Shown here: positions 1 through 7,357 of the stretch, one piece after another
How the letters are laid out: the number at the start of each line of letters is the position of its first letter
Numbering within the stretch: the stretch's first letter is position 1
NCBI GenBank assembly: GCA_900767505.1
Contig: CAAFZG010000061.1
Location: forward strand, 1-36,806
Reading direction: 5' to 3'
From: Methanomassiliicoccales archaeon
GTDB lineage: Archaea > Thermoplasmatota > Thermoplasmata > Methanomassiliicoccales > Methanomethylophilaceae
Length of the DNA: 36,806 nucleotides
Program-made: the position numbers and the translations under genes
Notes under the pieces: generated by a model
Databases searched by the model: none
What the model saw: only the letters and a program-made list of their open reading frames with translations
Told to the model about the DNA's origin: nothing

Positions 1-1146
1 CGGGGCGTGAAGGGTTCCGCCGCCACATTGCCAAACATAAGCGTCCAATCCTCTCGCCCTAAAGAAATTGGCACATGTGCCTCCCCCTACACCGACGGCA
101 GAGGGCTTGTTGCCTGTGACGAACTGCACGGCATCCCTCAATGCGATGAATCCCGTACTGTCGGTCGAGGACGGTTTTCCGGATTCGTGCCTCTGGATCT
201 CACTCACACAGATCTTCGCACCTGTCTTCTCCTCGTACTTCGCCGCAAGTTCGCGTGCGATGACGATGACATCATCTATGTGATACGCCGGAAGCAGCCT
301 TATGTCCATGGAGAACTCATCATAACCGGGGATGGTGTTGAGATTCTCGACCGTTGCGGGCCTCTTCGTAGGCTCGAAAGTGGACATGTGGGGAAGGTAG
401 ATGTCATCTGTCCTGCAGAACTTCTCCTCCAGAACATGAATCAGTTCGGCAAGATAGTATGTCGATACCCTGTAAGCGTTGATTCCGAGATCCGGAGTGG
501 AACCATGGGTGGTCTTCCCTTCGAAAGTGAAGTTGAGCCATACCAGATGCTTCTCCGACACCTCTATCTCCGATCCTCCGGGAGAGCCCCAATCTGGAAC
601 GATTATGACATCATCCTCTTTGAAGAACCCCTTGTCGAGCAGGTATTCGATGCCCATCCTGCTTGTGGTCTCCTCATCGGCCACATAGACGACACCCATG
701 GACATACCGTTGAGTTCCTCGCCGAGCCATGATCTCGAGGCGAAAAGAGAGGATATTATGGATTGCCCGTTGTCCTCCGTTCCCCTTCCGTACACCTTCC
801 CGTCACGGTAGACGGGATCGAACGGAGGAGTGTCCCAAAGATCGGGATCTCCGGCCGGAACGACGTCCATGTGGGCGACGACCCATACGGTTCCGTTCTT
901 CTTCCCCCTTTTCACAGCAACTATGTTAGGTCTGAGCACTGTCGGATCGGTCTCGTCGGGAACGTCCAATCTGGTGATGGAATCGAATCCTTTGAGACGT
1001 GTCATAAGAAAATCCGCTTTCTCTCCCTCTCCGACCCCGCCGTTGACCGGGGCCAATGCAGGGAAACGGATCATCTCAACCATTGTTTCTGCCATCTCGT
1101 CGACAGAAGCATCAATCAACTCCAACGCCTGCTCCAATGACCTCAT
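1..1146 (-). CDS. M20 family metallopeptidase/deacylase (ArgE/DapE-like), 3' end cut by window
   Basis: 382 codons are open from the ATG at 1146 to the window edge, so the C-terminus is missing. The product is a di-zinc hydrolase of the M20 family (ArgE/DapE/carboxypeptidase G2 type), which cleaves N-acyl amino acids or short peptides in the cytoplasm. Visible metal and catalytic residues are H92 and D94 in AHMDVV, D125 in GRGTEDNG, E158/E159 in ADEET, D185 in PDWGSP and H380 near the edge in GGGTLHAP. HGSTPD at 214-219 lies in the lid or dimerisation domain, where this family usually has a conserved His. A TATA-like box at 1171-1180 lies about 29 bases before the start and there is no clear ribosome binding site, so the mRNA is probably leaderless. 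The exact substrate cannot be read from the sequence; acetylornithine, succinyl-diaminopimelate or dipeptides are all possible. Confidence 0.9.
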   Translation of the reverse strand, partial: MRSLEQALELIDASVDEMAETMVEMIRFPALAPVNGGVGEGEKADFLMTRLKGFDSITRLDVPDETDPTVLRPNIVAVKRGKKNGTVWVVAHMDVVPAGDPDLWDTPPFDPVYRDGKVYGRGTEDNGQSIISSLFASRSWLGEELNGMSMGVVYVADEETTSRMGIEYLLDKGFFKEDDVIIVPDWGSPGGSEIEVSEKHLVWLNFTFEGKTTHGSTPDLGINAYRVSTYYLAELIHVLEEKFCRTDDIYLPHMSTFEPTKRPATVENLNTIPGYDEFSMDIRLLPAYHIDDVIVIARELAAKYEEKTGAKICVSEIQRHESGKPSSTDSTGFIALRDAVQFVTGNKPSAVGVGGGTCANFFRARGLDAYVWQCGGGTLHAP

Positions 1147-1170
1147 GATACCGGAATCCCATACATAGTT

Positions 1171-1180
1171 GATAAAAATA
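1171..1180 (-). promoter_or_regulatory. TATA box of the M20 hydrolase gene
   Basis: On the minus strand the sequence reads TATTTTTATC, centred about 29 bases before the ATG at 1146. This spacing puts the transcript start close to the start codon. Confidence 0.5.
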
Positions 1181-1239
1181 CCAGGCAATCCGAACGGATC
1201 GCCTGGAAGGTTTCAGAGGTCCGATACGCGATCGGACCT
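1181..1239. terminator. Two tandem hairpins downstream of the thiolase gene
   Basis: CCAGGC (1181-1186) pairs with GCCTGG (1201-1206), with an inner ATCCG/CGGAT stem (1188-1192 with 1195-1199). Just beside it AGGTCCGAT (1217-1225) pairs with ATCGGACCT (1231-1239) around a five-base loop. They lie between the thiolase stop and the start of the M20 gene on the same strand. There is no strong T-run, so termination or 3'-end protection is inferred from position. Confidence 0.45.
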
Positions 1240-1248
1240 GAATTCAGA

Positions 1249-2427
1249 TCATTCGCTGCGGATGATCATCGTGGCCGCGTTACCGCCGCCGATACAGAAC
1301 GTCGCCAGTCCTGTCTCCTTCTTCCTGTCCTTGAGTGCGTACAGGAGCGTGGTCAGGACGCGTGCGCCGGAGCATCCGAGGGGATGACCGATGGCCAGAG
1401 CGCCACCGTTGACGTTGAATATGTCCTCGGGGACGTTCAGTGCCTTCCTGACGGCGCAGGACGCTGTGGCAAAGGCCTCGTTGTGCTCGAAGAGGTCGAT
1501 ATCATCGATCGTCATTCCGGCCTTCTTGAGGACGTGCTCGGTTGCGGGTATGGGTGCCTCCATGATGTACTCAGGCTTGACACCTCTCTCACCATATGCG
1601 ATGATGGATGCCATCGGCTTGAGTCCGTGCTCCTCTGCCCATTTCCTGGATGTGATCACCAGGGACGAAGCTCCGTCGCTGAGCTGCGAGGAGTTTCCGG
1701 CAGTCACGATTCCGTCCTTCTTGAACACGGGTTTGAGCTTGGCAAGGGATTCGACTGTGGAATCGGCCCTTACTCCCTCATCAGTGTCGACGATGATGTC
1801 TCCCTTCTTGGAGGGGATCGTGATCGGAACGATCTCGTCCTTGAACTTGCCTGCCTCTATGGCAGCGGCAGCCTTCTGGTGGGACTGTGCGGAGATGAGA
1901 TCTGCATCCTCCCTTGTGACATCGAACCTCTCGGCGACTGTCTCTGCGGTGAGACCCATGTGCTCGTTGTTGTAGATGTCCCAAAGACCGTCGTGGACCA
2001 TTGAATCAACGGCGACCTGGTTGTTCATCTTGTAACCCCACCTTGCTCCGGGAAGGAGGTAAGGAGCGTTCGACATGCTCTCCATTCCTCCGGCGACGAT
2101 GGTGTTGTACTCCCCGGCCTTGATGGCATCGGCGGCGAGCATGACGGATTTCATTCCGGATCCGCAAACGAAATTGACTGTGAAAGCACCGATCTCCATA
2201 GGAAGACCTGCCCCTACGGCAGACTGCCTGGCAGGGTTCTGGCCGAGTCCGGCGCTCAGAACGTTACCCATGATGCATTCTTCAACATCGGTAGACTGGA
2301 TGTTCGCCCTGCGAACGGCCTCTTTGACAGTTATTGCTCCGAGATCAGTGGCTTTGATACCTGCAAGGGCCTTTCCGTATTTCCCGACAGGAGTTCTCAC
2401 TGCACTAACGATGACTACCTCATCCAT
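1249..2427 (-). CDS. Acetyl-CoA C-acetyltransferase (biosynthetic-type thiolase)
   Basis: A 392-residue thiolase that condenses two acetyl-CoA into acetoacetyl-CoA, or runs the reverse reaction. The nucleophile is C88 in NFVCGSGM, the catalytic His is H348 in AIGHPLGCSG, and the proton-transfer Cys is C378 in FCIGGGNA. This is nearly the numbering of the classic Zoogloea biosynthetic thiolase (C89, H348, C378). NEAFA, another family motif, is present. Most archaeal mevalonate-pathway thiolases are of the SCP-x type and sit beside HMG-CoA synthase and a DUF35 protein; neither partner is seen here, and the sequence looks bacterial-like. It may feed the mevalonate pathway or act in acyl-CoA metabolism. 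The ATG at 2427 is supported by a TATA box at 2457-2467. Confidence 0.95.
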   Translation of the reverse strand: MDEVVIVSAVRTPVGKYGKALAGIKATDLGAITVKEAVRRANIQSTDVEECIMGNVLSAGLGQNPARQSAVGAGLPMEIGAFTVNFVCGSGMKSVMLAADAIKAGEYNTIVAGGMESMSNAPYLLPGARWGYKMNNQVAVDSMVHDGLWDIYNNEHMGLTAETVAERFDVTREDADLISAQSHQKAAAAIEAGKFKDEIVPITIPSKKGDIIVDTDEGVRADSTVESLAKLKPVFKKDGIVTAGNSSQLSDGASSLVITSRKWAEEHGLKPMASIIAYGERGVKPEYIMEAPIPATEHVLKKAGMTIDDIDLFEHNEAFATASCAVRKALNVPEDIFNVNGGALAIGHPLGCSGARVLTTLLYALKDRKKETGLATFCIGGGNAATMIIRSE

Positions 2428-2456
2428 GGTTTATCCCTGTAGTGTCAATCGGAGGT

Positions 2457-2467
2457 CTGTATAAAAG
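2457..2467 (-). promoter_or_regulatory. TATA box of the thiolase gene
   Basis: On the minus strand CTTTTATACAG lies 30-40 bases before the thiolase ATG, predicting a 5' leader of about ten bases. It falls between the thiolase start and the tiaS stop, so thiolase need not be co-transcribed with tiaS. Confidence 0.55.
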
Positions 2468-2475
2468 ATTGTCGA

Positions 2476-3801
2476 TTATAATATACGACCATTGACGAAC
2501 TCCACAGGTTGCGTCAATCCCATCCTCTTGAGAGGTTTGGAAAGATGGCGACGGGCCGCCGTAGGCGGTTCGTACCATCCGGGGACTATCTGTCTGGATA
2601 TCTCCTTGAGGATCGGTTCATAGGATTTGGTCCCGCATTTCTTGCATTTGTACTTCTGACCCTTCCCGGTGGATTTCATCGTACGGGAACATATCGGACA
2701 GACAGGATTGGAGATCTTGATGAATTCCTTCTCGACGGAGATGACATGGATCTTCTCGATGTTGAGCGTACGGGGCTCATCCCTGAGTTCACCCAGAATC
2801 TCAACTTTGTCGCTGGGATGCAACCAATCCAAAGTATAGCGGAATTCCTTGGAAGGCTCGTATGCTCCGCATGTGACCTTTCCGAACATCGTATCGATAT
2901 CGATGAAGACATGCCCTCCGGTTATATGACGGGAATAAGAGGAAACGGTCCCTTTGATGGAATATGACTGATTCGGGATCAATTCGGTCGGATTGTGGAT
3001 TATATGGTCATCAGTTCCCTGATTGGTCAGGAATACGAACCATCTGTCGATCGGTTCGGTGGAGATCTTCGATGATGCTTCTATGAGATCTGATTCCACA
3101 TCCCCTCTGAGACCGTACATGACTGGACACGGCGTGGCGGGTATCATCGCCACCTTCTGCATCCTGTCCTCCCAGCTGTTGAATGTCGTAGGGTATGAAT
3201 GCTCTACATACTCGATCGTCTGCGGATCGAAGATGCGCTGAGTTCCCCATCTCGATTCAGGTCTGTATGAGAGCAGCTCAAAGGTTGTGTCGCGCGGACG
3301 CCATGCCATGCCGCATGTGCATCCGATCAGACCGCGGCCGTTGCCGATCGTATAGATGATGCCTCCGATGCGTTCGATCTCTGCATCGATGACAGAACGG
3401 TCCATTATGGTCCTGACACCGTTCCAATAGAACGACTGAGATGGTTTGCGATACGATATCAACAATCCCGGATCGGCATCATCCTCGTGATGGGCTTGAA
3501 TGTGCGGGATGATCCTGTCCCTCATCATGTACGGATCGGGTTCGAATGATGTGCATGAATCATAGCAATACACATCTCTGTCGGAAAAACGACCTATGAA
3601 ACGTTTAGGTCCTTTACCTTTTCCGAATCTGAGGACCAAAGAACCGTTCCCGCGCGTCTTCCAAGGTGTGGCCGGATTCAATCTGACGAGTCTCGGATTC
3701 CCGATCAGGTCCAAATCGGAGAATTCGCGTATGATCTCTGTCGCAAGAAAGGTCGTGCAGTTACCTTTCATCGAATCCGTATCGTCCACTGCTACATACA
3801 T
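2476..3801 (-). CDS. tiaS: tRNA(Ile2) 2-agmatinylcytidine synthetase TiaS
   Basis: TiaS uses ATP and agmatine to modify C34 of the CAU anticodon of tRNA-Ile2 so that it reads AUA; it is an archaea-specific enzyme. The N-terminus has the family signature VAVDDTDSMKGNCTT followed by LVRLNPATPWKTRGNG. An OB-fold region lies around residues 270-350. A C-terminal zinc ribbon is formed by CPICSRT and CKKCGT. The ATG at 3801 puts MYVAVDDTDS at the N-terminus, where the family starts. A TTG seven codons upstream (3822) is also in frame, but it adds residues with no family match. The protein is 441 residues, about the usual length. The next gene downstream is thiolase, with its own promoter. Confidence 0.95.
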   Translation of the reverse strand: MYVAVDDTDSMKGNCTTFLATEIIREFSDLDLIGNPRLVRLNPATPWKTRGNGSLVLRFGKGKGPKRFIGRFSDRDVYCYDSCTSFEPDPYMMRDRIIPHIQAHHEDDADPGLLISYRKPSQSFYWNGVRTIMDRSVIDAEIERIGGIIYTIGNGRGLIGCTCGMAWRPRDTTFELLSYRPESRWGTQRIFDPQTIEYVEHSYPTTFNSWEDRMQKVAMIPATPCPVMYGLRGDVESDLIEASSKISTEPIDRWFVFLTNQGTDDHIIHNPTELIPNQSYSIKGTVSSYSRHITGGHVFIDIDTMFGKVTCGAYEPSKEFRYTLDWLHPSDKVEILGELRDEPRTLNIEKIHVISVEKEFIKISNPVCPICSRTMKSTGKGQKYKCKKCGTKSYEPILKEISRQIVPGWYEPPTAARRHLSKPLKRMGLTQPVEFVNGRIL

Positions 3802-3836
3802 AGACAATCGCACCAAGGTCAATCACACTGATAACA

Positions 3837-4133
3837 TTACGGGTCTTCGTTATCGAGATCGATCATCTTCGAAACGAAGAATATGGAACCGTCCTCGGAA
3901 AAGGATCCGTTCAATCCATAATATCCGAGATGAACCGGTTCCGTATATGAGAAACATTTCTGATGGATTCCGGAACTGGTCTGCAGGAGAAACATGAAAC
4001 CGGAGGACGTCTGATCGATGTCATAGACTATGCCCGTGCAATCGAAAGAGTCCTCATCAGAGAACGTGACGAATATCGCTGCGACGACCACTATACAGAC
4101 TGCTATTGTGACATATCCGTGAGAATTCCTCAT
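3837..4133 (-). CDS. Small membrane-anchored protein with OB-like outer domain
   Basis: 98 residues. An N-terminal hydrophobic segment (about residues 7-24) is followed by a short acidic linker and about 70 residues that should face outside the membrane. The outer part has the rhythm of a small five-stranded OB fold: GIVYDI, then a beta hairpin with FMFLLQTSSG, then YYGLNGSFSEDGSIFFVSKMI. This resembles CcmE-like or tRNA_anti-like stress proteins. No catalytic residue is recognised; there are two Cys residues in the outer part (in FDCTG and QKCFS). A TATA-like stretch at 4152-4164 lies 19-31 bases before the ATG at 4133, suggesting a leaderless mRNA. The stop is 35 bases from tiaS. The gene is real by context and composition, but its function is unknown. 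Confidence 0.65.
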   Translation of the reverse strand: MRNSHGYVTIAVCIVVVAAIFVTFSDEDSFDCTGIVYDIDQTSSGFMFLLQTSSGIHQKCFSYTEPVHLGYYGLNGSFSEDGSIFFVSKMIDLDNEDP

Positions 4134-4190
4134 CGGATGATGGTTTTATGATGAATATATTAAAAGAGGAGGGTAGGAGTTACGCTGCGA

Positions 4191-4217
4191 GCCCCCCCCA
4201 CCCCTCCATTTCCACTG
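4191..4217 (-). repeat. Origin recognition box (ORB) 1, left
   Basis: On the minus strand this reads CAGTGGAAATGGAGGGG, then T, then a run of eight G and C. The same 25 bases, differing only in the length of the G run, recur in opposite orientation at 5953-5977. It fits the archaeal ORB pattern of a TCCAGTGGAAA-like dyad followed by a G-string, the site bound by Orc1/Cdc6. The G-string points away from the cdc6 gene. Confidence 0.8.
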
Positions 4218-4247
4218 CAAAAAGAAAATGGTATGTGTGTTCGAAAA

Positions 4248-4328
4248 TCAGCTTCCGAGAACGTAGAGAACGCCGATAAAAGCGATGATTCCGAGAACAC
4301 AAGCTCCGATTACAAGCCAACCTTTCAT
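4248..4328 (-). CDS. Tiny membrane protein, 26 residues
   Basis: An ATG at 4328 opens 26 codons and stops at 4248. The product starts MKGWLVIGACVLG and is one hydrophobic helix from residue 4 almost to the end, with a single Lys at the start and GS at the C-terminus. Support is unusually good for such a short gene. A ribosome binding site GGAGTG lies 8 bases before the ATG, and a near-perfect TATA box (GCTTTTATAAG on the minus strand) lies at 4370-4380. It sits inside the proposed origin, between ORB1 and the AT-rich zone. The function is unknown; single-helix proteins of this size often modulate a larger membrane complex. Confidence 0.6.
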   Translation of the reverse strand: MKGWLVIGACVLGIIAFIGVLYVLGS

Positions 4329-4369
4329 TATTAGACACTCCAGTGAAATTGAAACTGTATTTACATCGA

Positions 4370-4380
4370 CTTATAAAAGC
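4370..4380 (-). promoter_or_regulatory. TATA box of the 26-residue protein gene
   Basis: GCTTTTATAAG on the minus strand predicts a transcript start near 4350 and a leader of about 22 bases that contains GGAGTG. Confidence 0.55.
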
Positions 4381-4381
4381 T

Positions 4382-4688
4382 ACTGATACGAGCGAAAGTC
4401 AGGAAAGGGAACGATCTCAATTTCGATTAATTGCAGAAGAAGGGTGGAAACAATAGGATGAAGAAGATTTAAACGTCATCCTACCAATGAAATTGTTGAA
4501 TGTTCAGACAATCGAAATTTTTGATGAATATATTTACAACCAAACTTCTGGTTGTAAATTTTCCACCCTTTATCTACAATTGAAAAATATTCATCGGAAG
4601 AAAAATGATAGTACAATTTTTATAACAAAAATATTCATAGAGTGGAAATGAGGGTGGAAAAAATAATTTCCACTGCAGAGGTTCAATA
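4382..4688. other. Core of probable replication origin (oriC) and cdc6 control region
   Basis: About 300 bases without a larger gene, strongly AT-rich between 4500 and 4640, fitting a duplex unwinding element. Short elements matching the ORB dyad are GGGTGGAAA at 4442-4450 and 4652-4660 on the plus strand, the same in reverse at 4560-4568, AGTGGAAAT at 4641-4649, and its reverse, followed by GCAG, at 4666-4678. GATGAATATATT-like words recur at 4523-4534 and, inverted, at 4586-4595 and 4629-4638. The last three ORB-like elements lie within 50 bases of the cdc6 start, so binding there should also affect cdc6 transcription. Origin activity is inferred from this layout. Confidence 0.75.
4532..4559. 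repeat. Perfect inverted repeat in the AT-rich origin zone
   Basis: ATTTACAACC (4532-4541) and GGTTGTAAAT (4550-4559) pair perfectly around eight bases. The right arm runs straight into an inverted mini-ORB (4560-4568). It could be a protein-binding dyad or a cruciform within the unwinding zone. Confidence 0.7.
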
Positions 4689-5924
4689 ATGACTGAGGCC
4701 AATATTTTCACACAATACGTCAAAAAAAGAAATGTGATTGTGAAAAACAAAAAGATATTGCAGTCAACATACATTCCTGAATATCTGCCTCATAGAACCG
4801 AGAAGATCAATGAGATCGTGGAAATCATTGCTCCTGCATTAACCAAAGATAAACCATCTAATATTCTCATCTTTGGAAAAACCGGTACCGGAAAAACAGC
4901 TGTCATGAATTTTGTCGGCAGAGAATTGAAGAAAGCTGATGCCGAAAAACACAATTGTGATTTTATCTATGTCAACTGTGAGGTTGTGGACACCACATAT
5001 GGAATGCTCTACAACATTTCCAATCAGATAATAACCGATCCTGCGAAAAGAGTACCTTTCACAGGATGGGGTTTGGATAAGATCCTTGCCGAACTGACAA
5101 GTTACATTGAAAAAGAAGATAAGATCTTCATAATCGTTCTGGATGAGATCGATCGTGCGTTCCAGAAGAATGGTGATGATATCTTCTATTATCTGACAAC
5201 TATCAATGAGGTTCTTCAGAATTCCAAAGTCTCGATTATCGGAATCACAAACAATGTCAATTTCACAGAACTGCTCGGACAAAGAGTAAAAAGCAGACTC
5301 GGTGAAGAGAAGATCGTTTTCCCTCCTTACAATGTCGAACAGCTTCAGGATATTCTCTATGCAAGAGCGAAAGAAGCATTCGATGACGGAATCCTCGATG
5401 ATGATGTGATCCCATACTGTGCAGCTCTTTCCGCACAGGAGATGGGAGATGCGAGAAGGGCTTTGGATCTTCTCAGATTGGCAGCCGATTTCGCTGAAAG
5501 GAATGGAGATGCACATATTACCGGAGCACATGTCCGTTATGCGAAGAACAAGATCGAATTGGATGCGGTTTCTGAAGTTGTGAAGACACTTACCATTCAA
5601 TCCAAGATCGTTCTGATGAGTATCATCCGTAACACCGAGAAGGATATGATAGTCATGACAACAGGTGAAGTGTATTCAACTTACAAGTTCATCTGCGAAG
5701 TCATAGGACAGTCCGTTCTGACTCAAAGAAGGGTTGCCGGTCTTATCTCGGAATTGGATATGCTCGGTATAATCCATGCAAGGATCAAATCATTCGGTAA
5801 AGCAGGACGTACAAAGGAGATCGAACTGAGTACTCCCAAAGAGATCATCAATCTCATCAAAAACGATGAATTGTTCTCAAATCCTGATATCTATAAGAGT
5901 AAAAATCAAACAACACTGATCTGA
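4689..5924 (+). CDS. cdc6: Orc1/Cdc6 replication initiator
   Basis: 411 residues of the archaeal initiator that binds ORB sites, opens the origin and helps load MCM. The AAA+ part has Walker A GKTGTGKT (63-70), Walker B IIVLDEID (148-155), sensor 1 GITNN (185-189), an arginine-finger-like KSRLG (about R203) and sensor 2 in GDARRALDLL (253-262). A C-terminal winged helix (about 300-400) should contact the ORB. GAGGT at 4678-4682, six bases before the ATG, supports the start. The gene is clearly more AT-rich than the ATP synthase operon nearby. It is flanked by outward-facing ORBs, as expected for an initiator beside its own origin, and mini-boxes at the promoter suggest self-regulation. Confidence 0.97.
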   Translation: MTEANIFTQYVKKRNVIVKNKKILQSTYIPEYLPHRTEKINEIVEIIAPALTKDKPSNILIFGKTGTGKTAVMNFVGRELKKADAEKHNCDFIYVNCEVVDTTYGMLYNISNQIITDPAKRVPFTGWGLDKILAELTSYIEKEDKIFIIVLDEIDRAFQKNGDDIFYYLTTINEVLQNSKVSIIGITNNVNFTELLGQRVKSRLGEEKIVFPPYNVEQLQDILYARAKEAFDDGILDDDVIPYCAALSAQEMGDARRALDLLRLAADFAERNGDAHITGAHVRYAKNKIELDAVSEVVKTLTIQSKIVLMSIIRNTEKDMIVMTTGEVYSTYKFICEVIGQSVLTQRRVAGLISELDMLGIIHARIKSFGKAGRTKEIELSTPKEIINLIKNDELFSNPDIYKSKNQTTLI

Positions 5925-5950
5925 AAAACAGTGATATCCATTTTTCAAGT

Positions 5951-5977
5951 TCCAGTGGAAATGGAGGGGTGGGGGGC
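5951..5977 (+). repeat. Origin recognition box (ORB) 2, right
   Basis: TCCAGTGGAAATGGAGGGG followed by T, six G and C. It is the inverted partner of the box at 4191-4217 and keeps the fuller TCCAGTGGA dyad. It fills the gap between the cdc6 stop and the stop of the convergent signal peptidase gene. Confidence 0.82.
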
Positions 5978-6805
5978 TTACCTCTCACACCTTTCCATGT
6001 TTTCCATTTTTTTAGATGCATTTTTCTGATTTTTGTACAGAGAAACAGCATCGAAGACCAACAGAAGCATGAATATCGAGATGAACGACATTATCAGCGA
6101 AGGTATGCTGTTCTCGACATATTTTAGATTGGAACTTCCGTTTATGAACAGTTTTATGCAACCTATCCAGGGAATCTCGAATATCGCAATGGATCTGATG
6201 TCTTCGATTCCTATGGGATGGTCAATAATTCCGACCGTTTGATCGAAGTACGTATTGGAAACGGCATTGTCTCCCATCGTCAGATAGCCGCTCTTCTTGT
6301 TGGTGATGCTGTCGAGATCGATCTTCACGGTTTTTTTAGAAATCGTTATATCCTTCAGTGTCAGGGTTCCTTTGAGATCGTACCAATTGTTCCCGTTATC
6401 GGATTTCCATTCCCCTTTGTAACCCTGAAGTTGCGGAGCACTCCAAGTTCCCGTTTCCGGGTCGTAATCTAACCACAGTATAGCGCGATGGATAACAGGA
6501 TTCTTGTTCTCGCCGCGCTCGTAGATTATTACCGATCCGTAATCTCCGAATGATGAATATCCATCTTGTGTGCCTTCGACATAGCTGTGAATCTTGGTTT
6601 TCGAAGGATCCTGAACGATGACCATATCCCCTGTATCTATGCAGCCCAGTTCTGATTGTGTCTGGTTGTGCTGCATGCTCTGGGACGTGACGACACTGAA
6701 CGGTGAACTGAATCCGGTGTATGCTACCAGTCCTGCGTAGCCTCCGATGAGAATGACTGCGATTGCAGCTAAGGCCATGTAGAATCTGCGGTCGGATCTG
6801 TTCAC
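5978..6805 (-). CDS. Signal peptidase I-like membrane serine protease (Sec11 type)
   Basis: 275 residues. An N-terminal membrane helix (about 9-29) is followed by the catalytic SQSM motif with S43 as nucleophile, H106 in PVIHRAI, and D179 in TMGDN with D188 near by. This is the Ser-His-Asp arrangement of archaeal and ER signal peptidases, which cut secretory signal peptides on the outer face. A second membrane helix lies at about 232-256 with a basic cytoplasmic tail. The stretch between the His and Asp motifs is about 70 residues, longer than in the minimal family members. The start chosen is GTG at 6805; an ATG nine codons downstream, just before the helix, is an alternative. The gene converges on cdc6 and its stop abuts ORB2. 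Confidence 0.85.
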   Translation of the reverse strand: MNRSDRRFYMALAAIAVILIGGYAGLVAYTGFSSPFSVVTSQSMQHNQTQSELGCIDTGDMVIVQDPSKTKIHSYVEGTQDGYSSFGDYGSVIIYERGENKNPVIHRAILWLDYDPETGTWSAPQLQGYKGEWKSDNGNNWYDLKGTLTLKDITISKKTVKIDLDSITNKKSGYLTMGDNAVSNTYFDQTVGIIDHPIGIEDIRSIAIFEIPWIGCIKLFINGSSNLKYVENSIPSLIMSFISIFMLLLVFDAVSLYKNQKNASKKMENMERCER

Positions 6806-6879
6806 GTCGTTCTGTACTTTTTTACTTTCTTAAAGTACTTTCTAGGGAAGATTCGCACAATTATGGAATCTATAGGGAT

Positions 6880-6932
6880 CACAGATGATTGTATGGATGA
6901 TTTTCATACGATATATCCATCCATCTTCTGTG
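6880..6932. repeat. Imperfect inverted repeat between two leftward genes
   Basis: CACAGA at 6880-6885 pairs with TCTGTG at 6927-6932, and inner segments GTATGGATGA and TCATAC or CATCCATC also pair in part. It lies just past the stop of the zinc-ribbon gene (6948) and before the signal peptidase promoter, so it may form the 3' end of the zinc-ribbon transcript. Confidence 0.35.
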
Positions 6933-6947
6933 TTCCCATTGTTTTGG

Positions 6948-7319
6948 TCAATATAATAGGAAAAAGAAAAAGAAAAAGAACATTATGGGTATCCAAATCA
7001 CCGTTCCTATTATGCTCCATACAAGGGCATGGATCGTAGGATTTTTTGTGTACGGACCATCATTTCCGTTGTAGATCAGTACCGCGATGATAACGCCGAT
7101 GACTCCGAATAACAACCCCAGTACGAACGGGATGGCAGTTGATGGTTCCTTTGGTGCCCGATCGTAAGCAGGAGCAGTTGAGGTATATGAAGAGCCAGAA
7201 TCATACGAATGGTTGGATTCAGTTCTCTTTCCGCATCCCGGACAGAATGTCGCACCGTATGGAAGTTCGTTTCCACAATGCTGGCAGTACATGTTGTTGT
7301 GATTCACTTGTTTTTTCAT
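6948..7319 (-). CDS. Zinc-ribbon membrane protein
   Basis: 123 residues. An N-terminal zinc ribbon CQHCG...CPGCG (Cys at 12, 15, 27 and 30) is followed by a Ser/Tyr/Pro-rich linker (36-62) and two hydrophobic segments (about 64-84 and 102-122). This is the common archaeal layout of a cytoplasmic zinc ribbon tethered to the membrane; the partner and role are unknown. The C-terminus ends in a run of seven Phe encoded by an in-frame TTCTTT repeat (6961-6981). A second ATG at codon 10 would start directly at the ribbon. No strong promoter was identified for it. Confidence 0.75.
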   Translation of the reverse strand: MKKQVNHNNMYCQHCGNELPYGATFCPGCGKRTESNHSYDSGSSYTSTAPAYDRAPKEPSTAIPFVLGLLFGVIGVIIAVLIYNGNDGPYTKNPTIHALVWSIIGTVIWIPIMFFFFFFFLLY

Positions 7320-7357
7320 AAAGTTATTCTTCGTTGCTTTCAGTTCATTTTGAGGTT

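Noticed and set aside
7..732. Open plus-strand frame of 241 codons
   Set aside because: It is antisense to the M20 hydrolase, whose metal motifs are clear and continuous over the same bases.
6961..6981. TTCTTT repeat as a phase-variable tract
   Set aside because: The period is six bases, so slippage keeps the frame and only changes the length of the Phe run.
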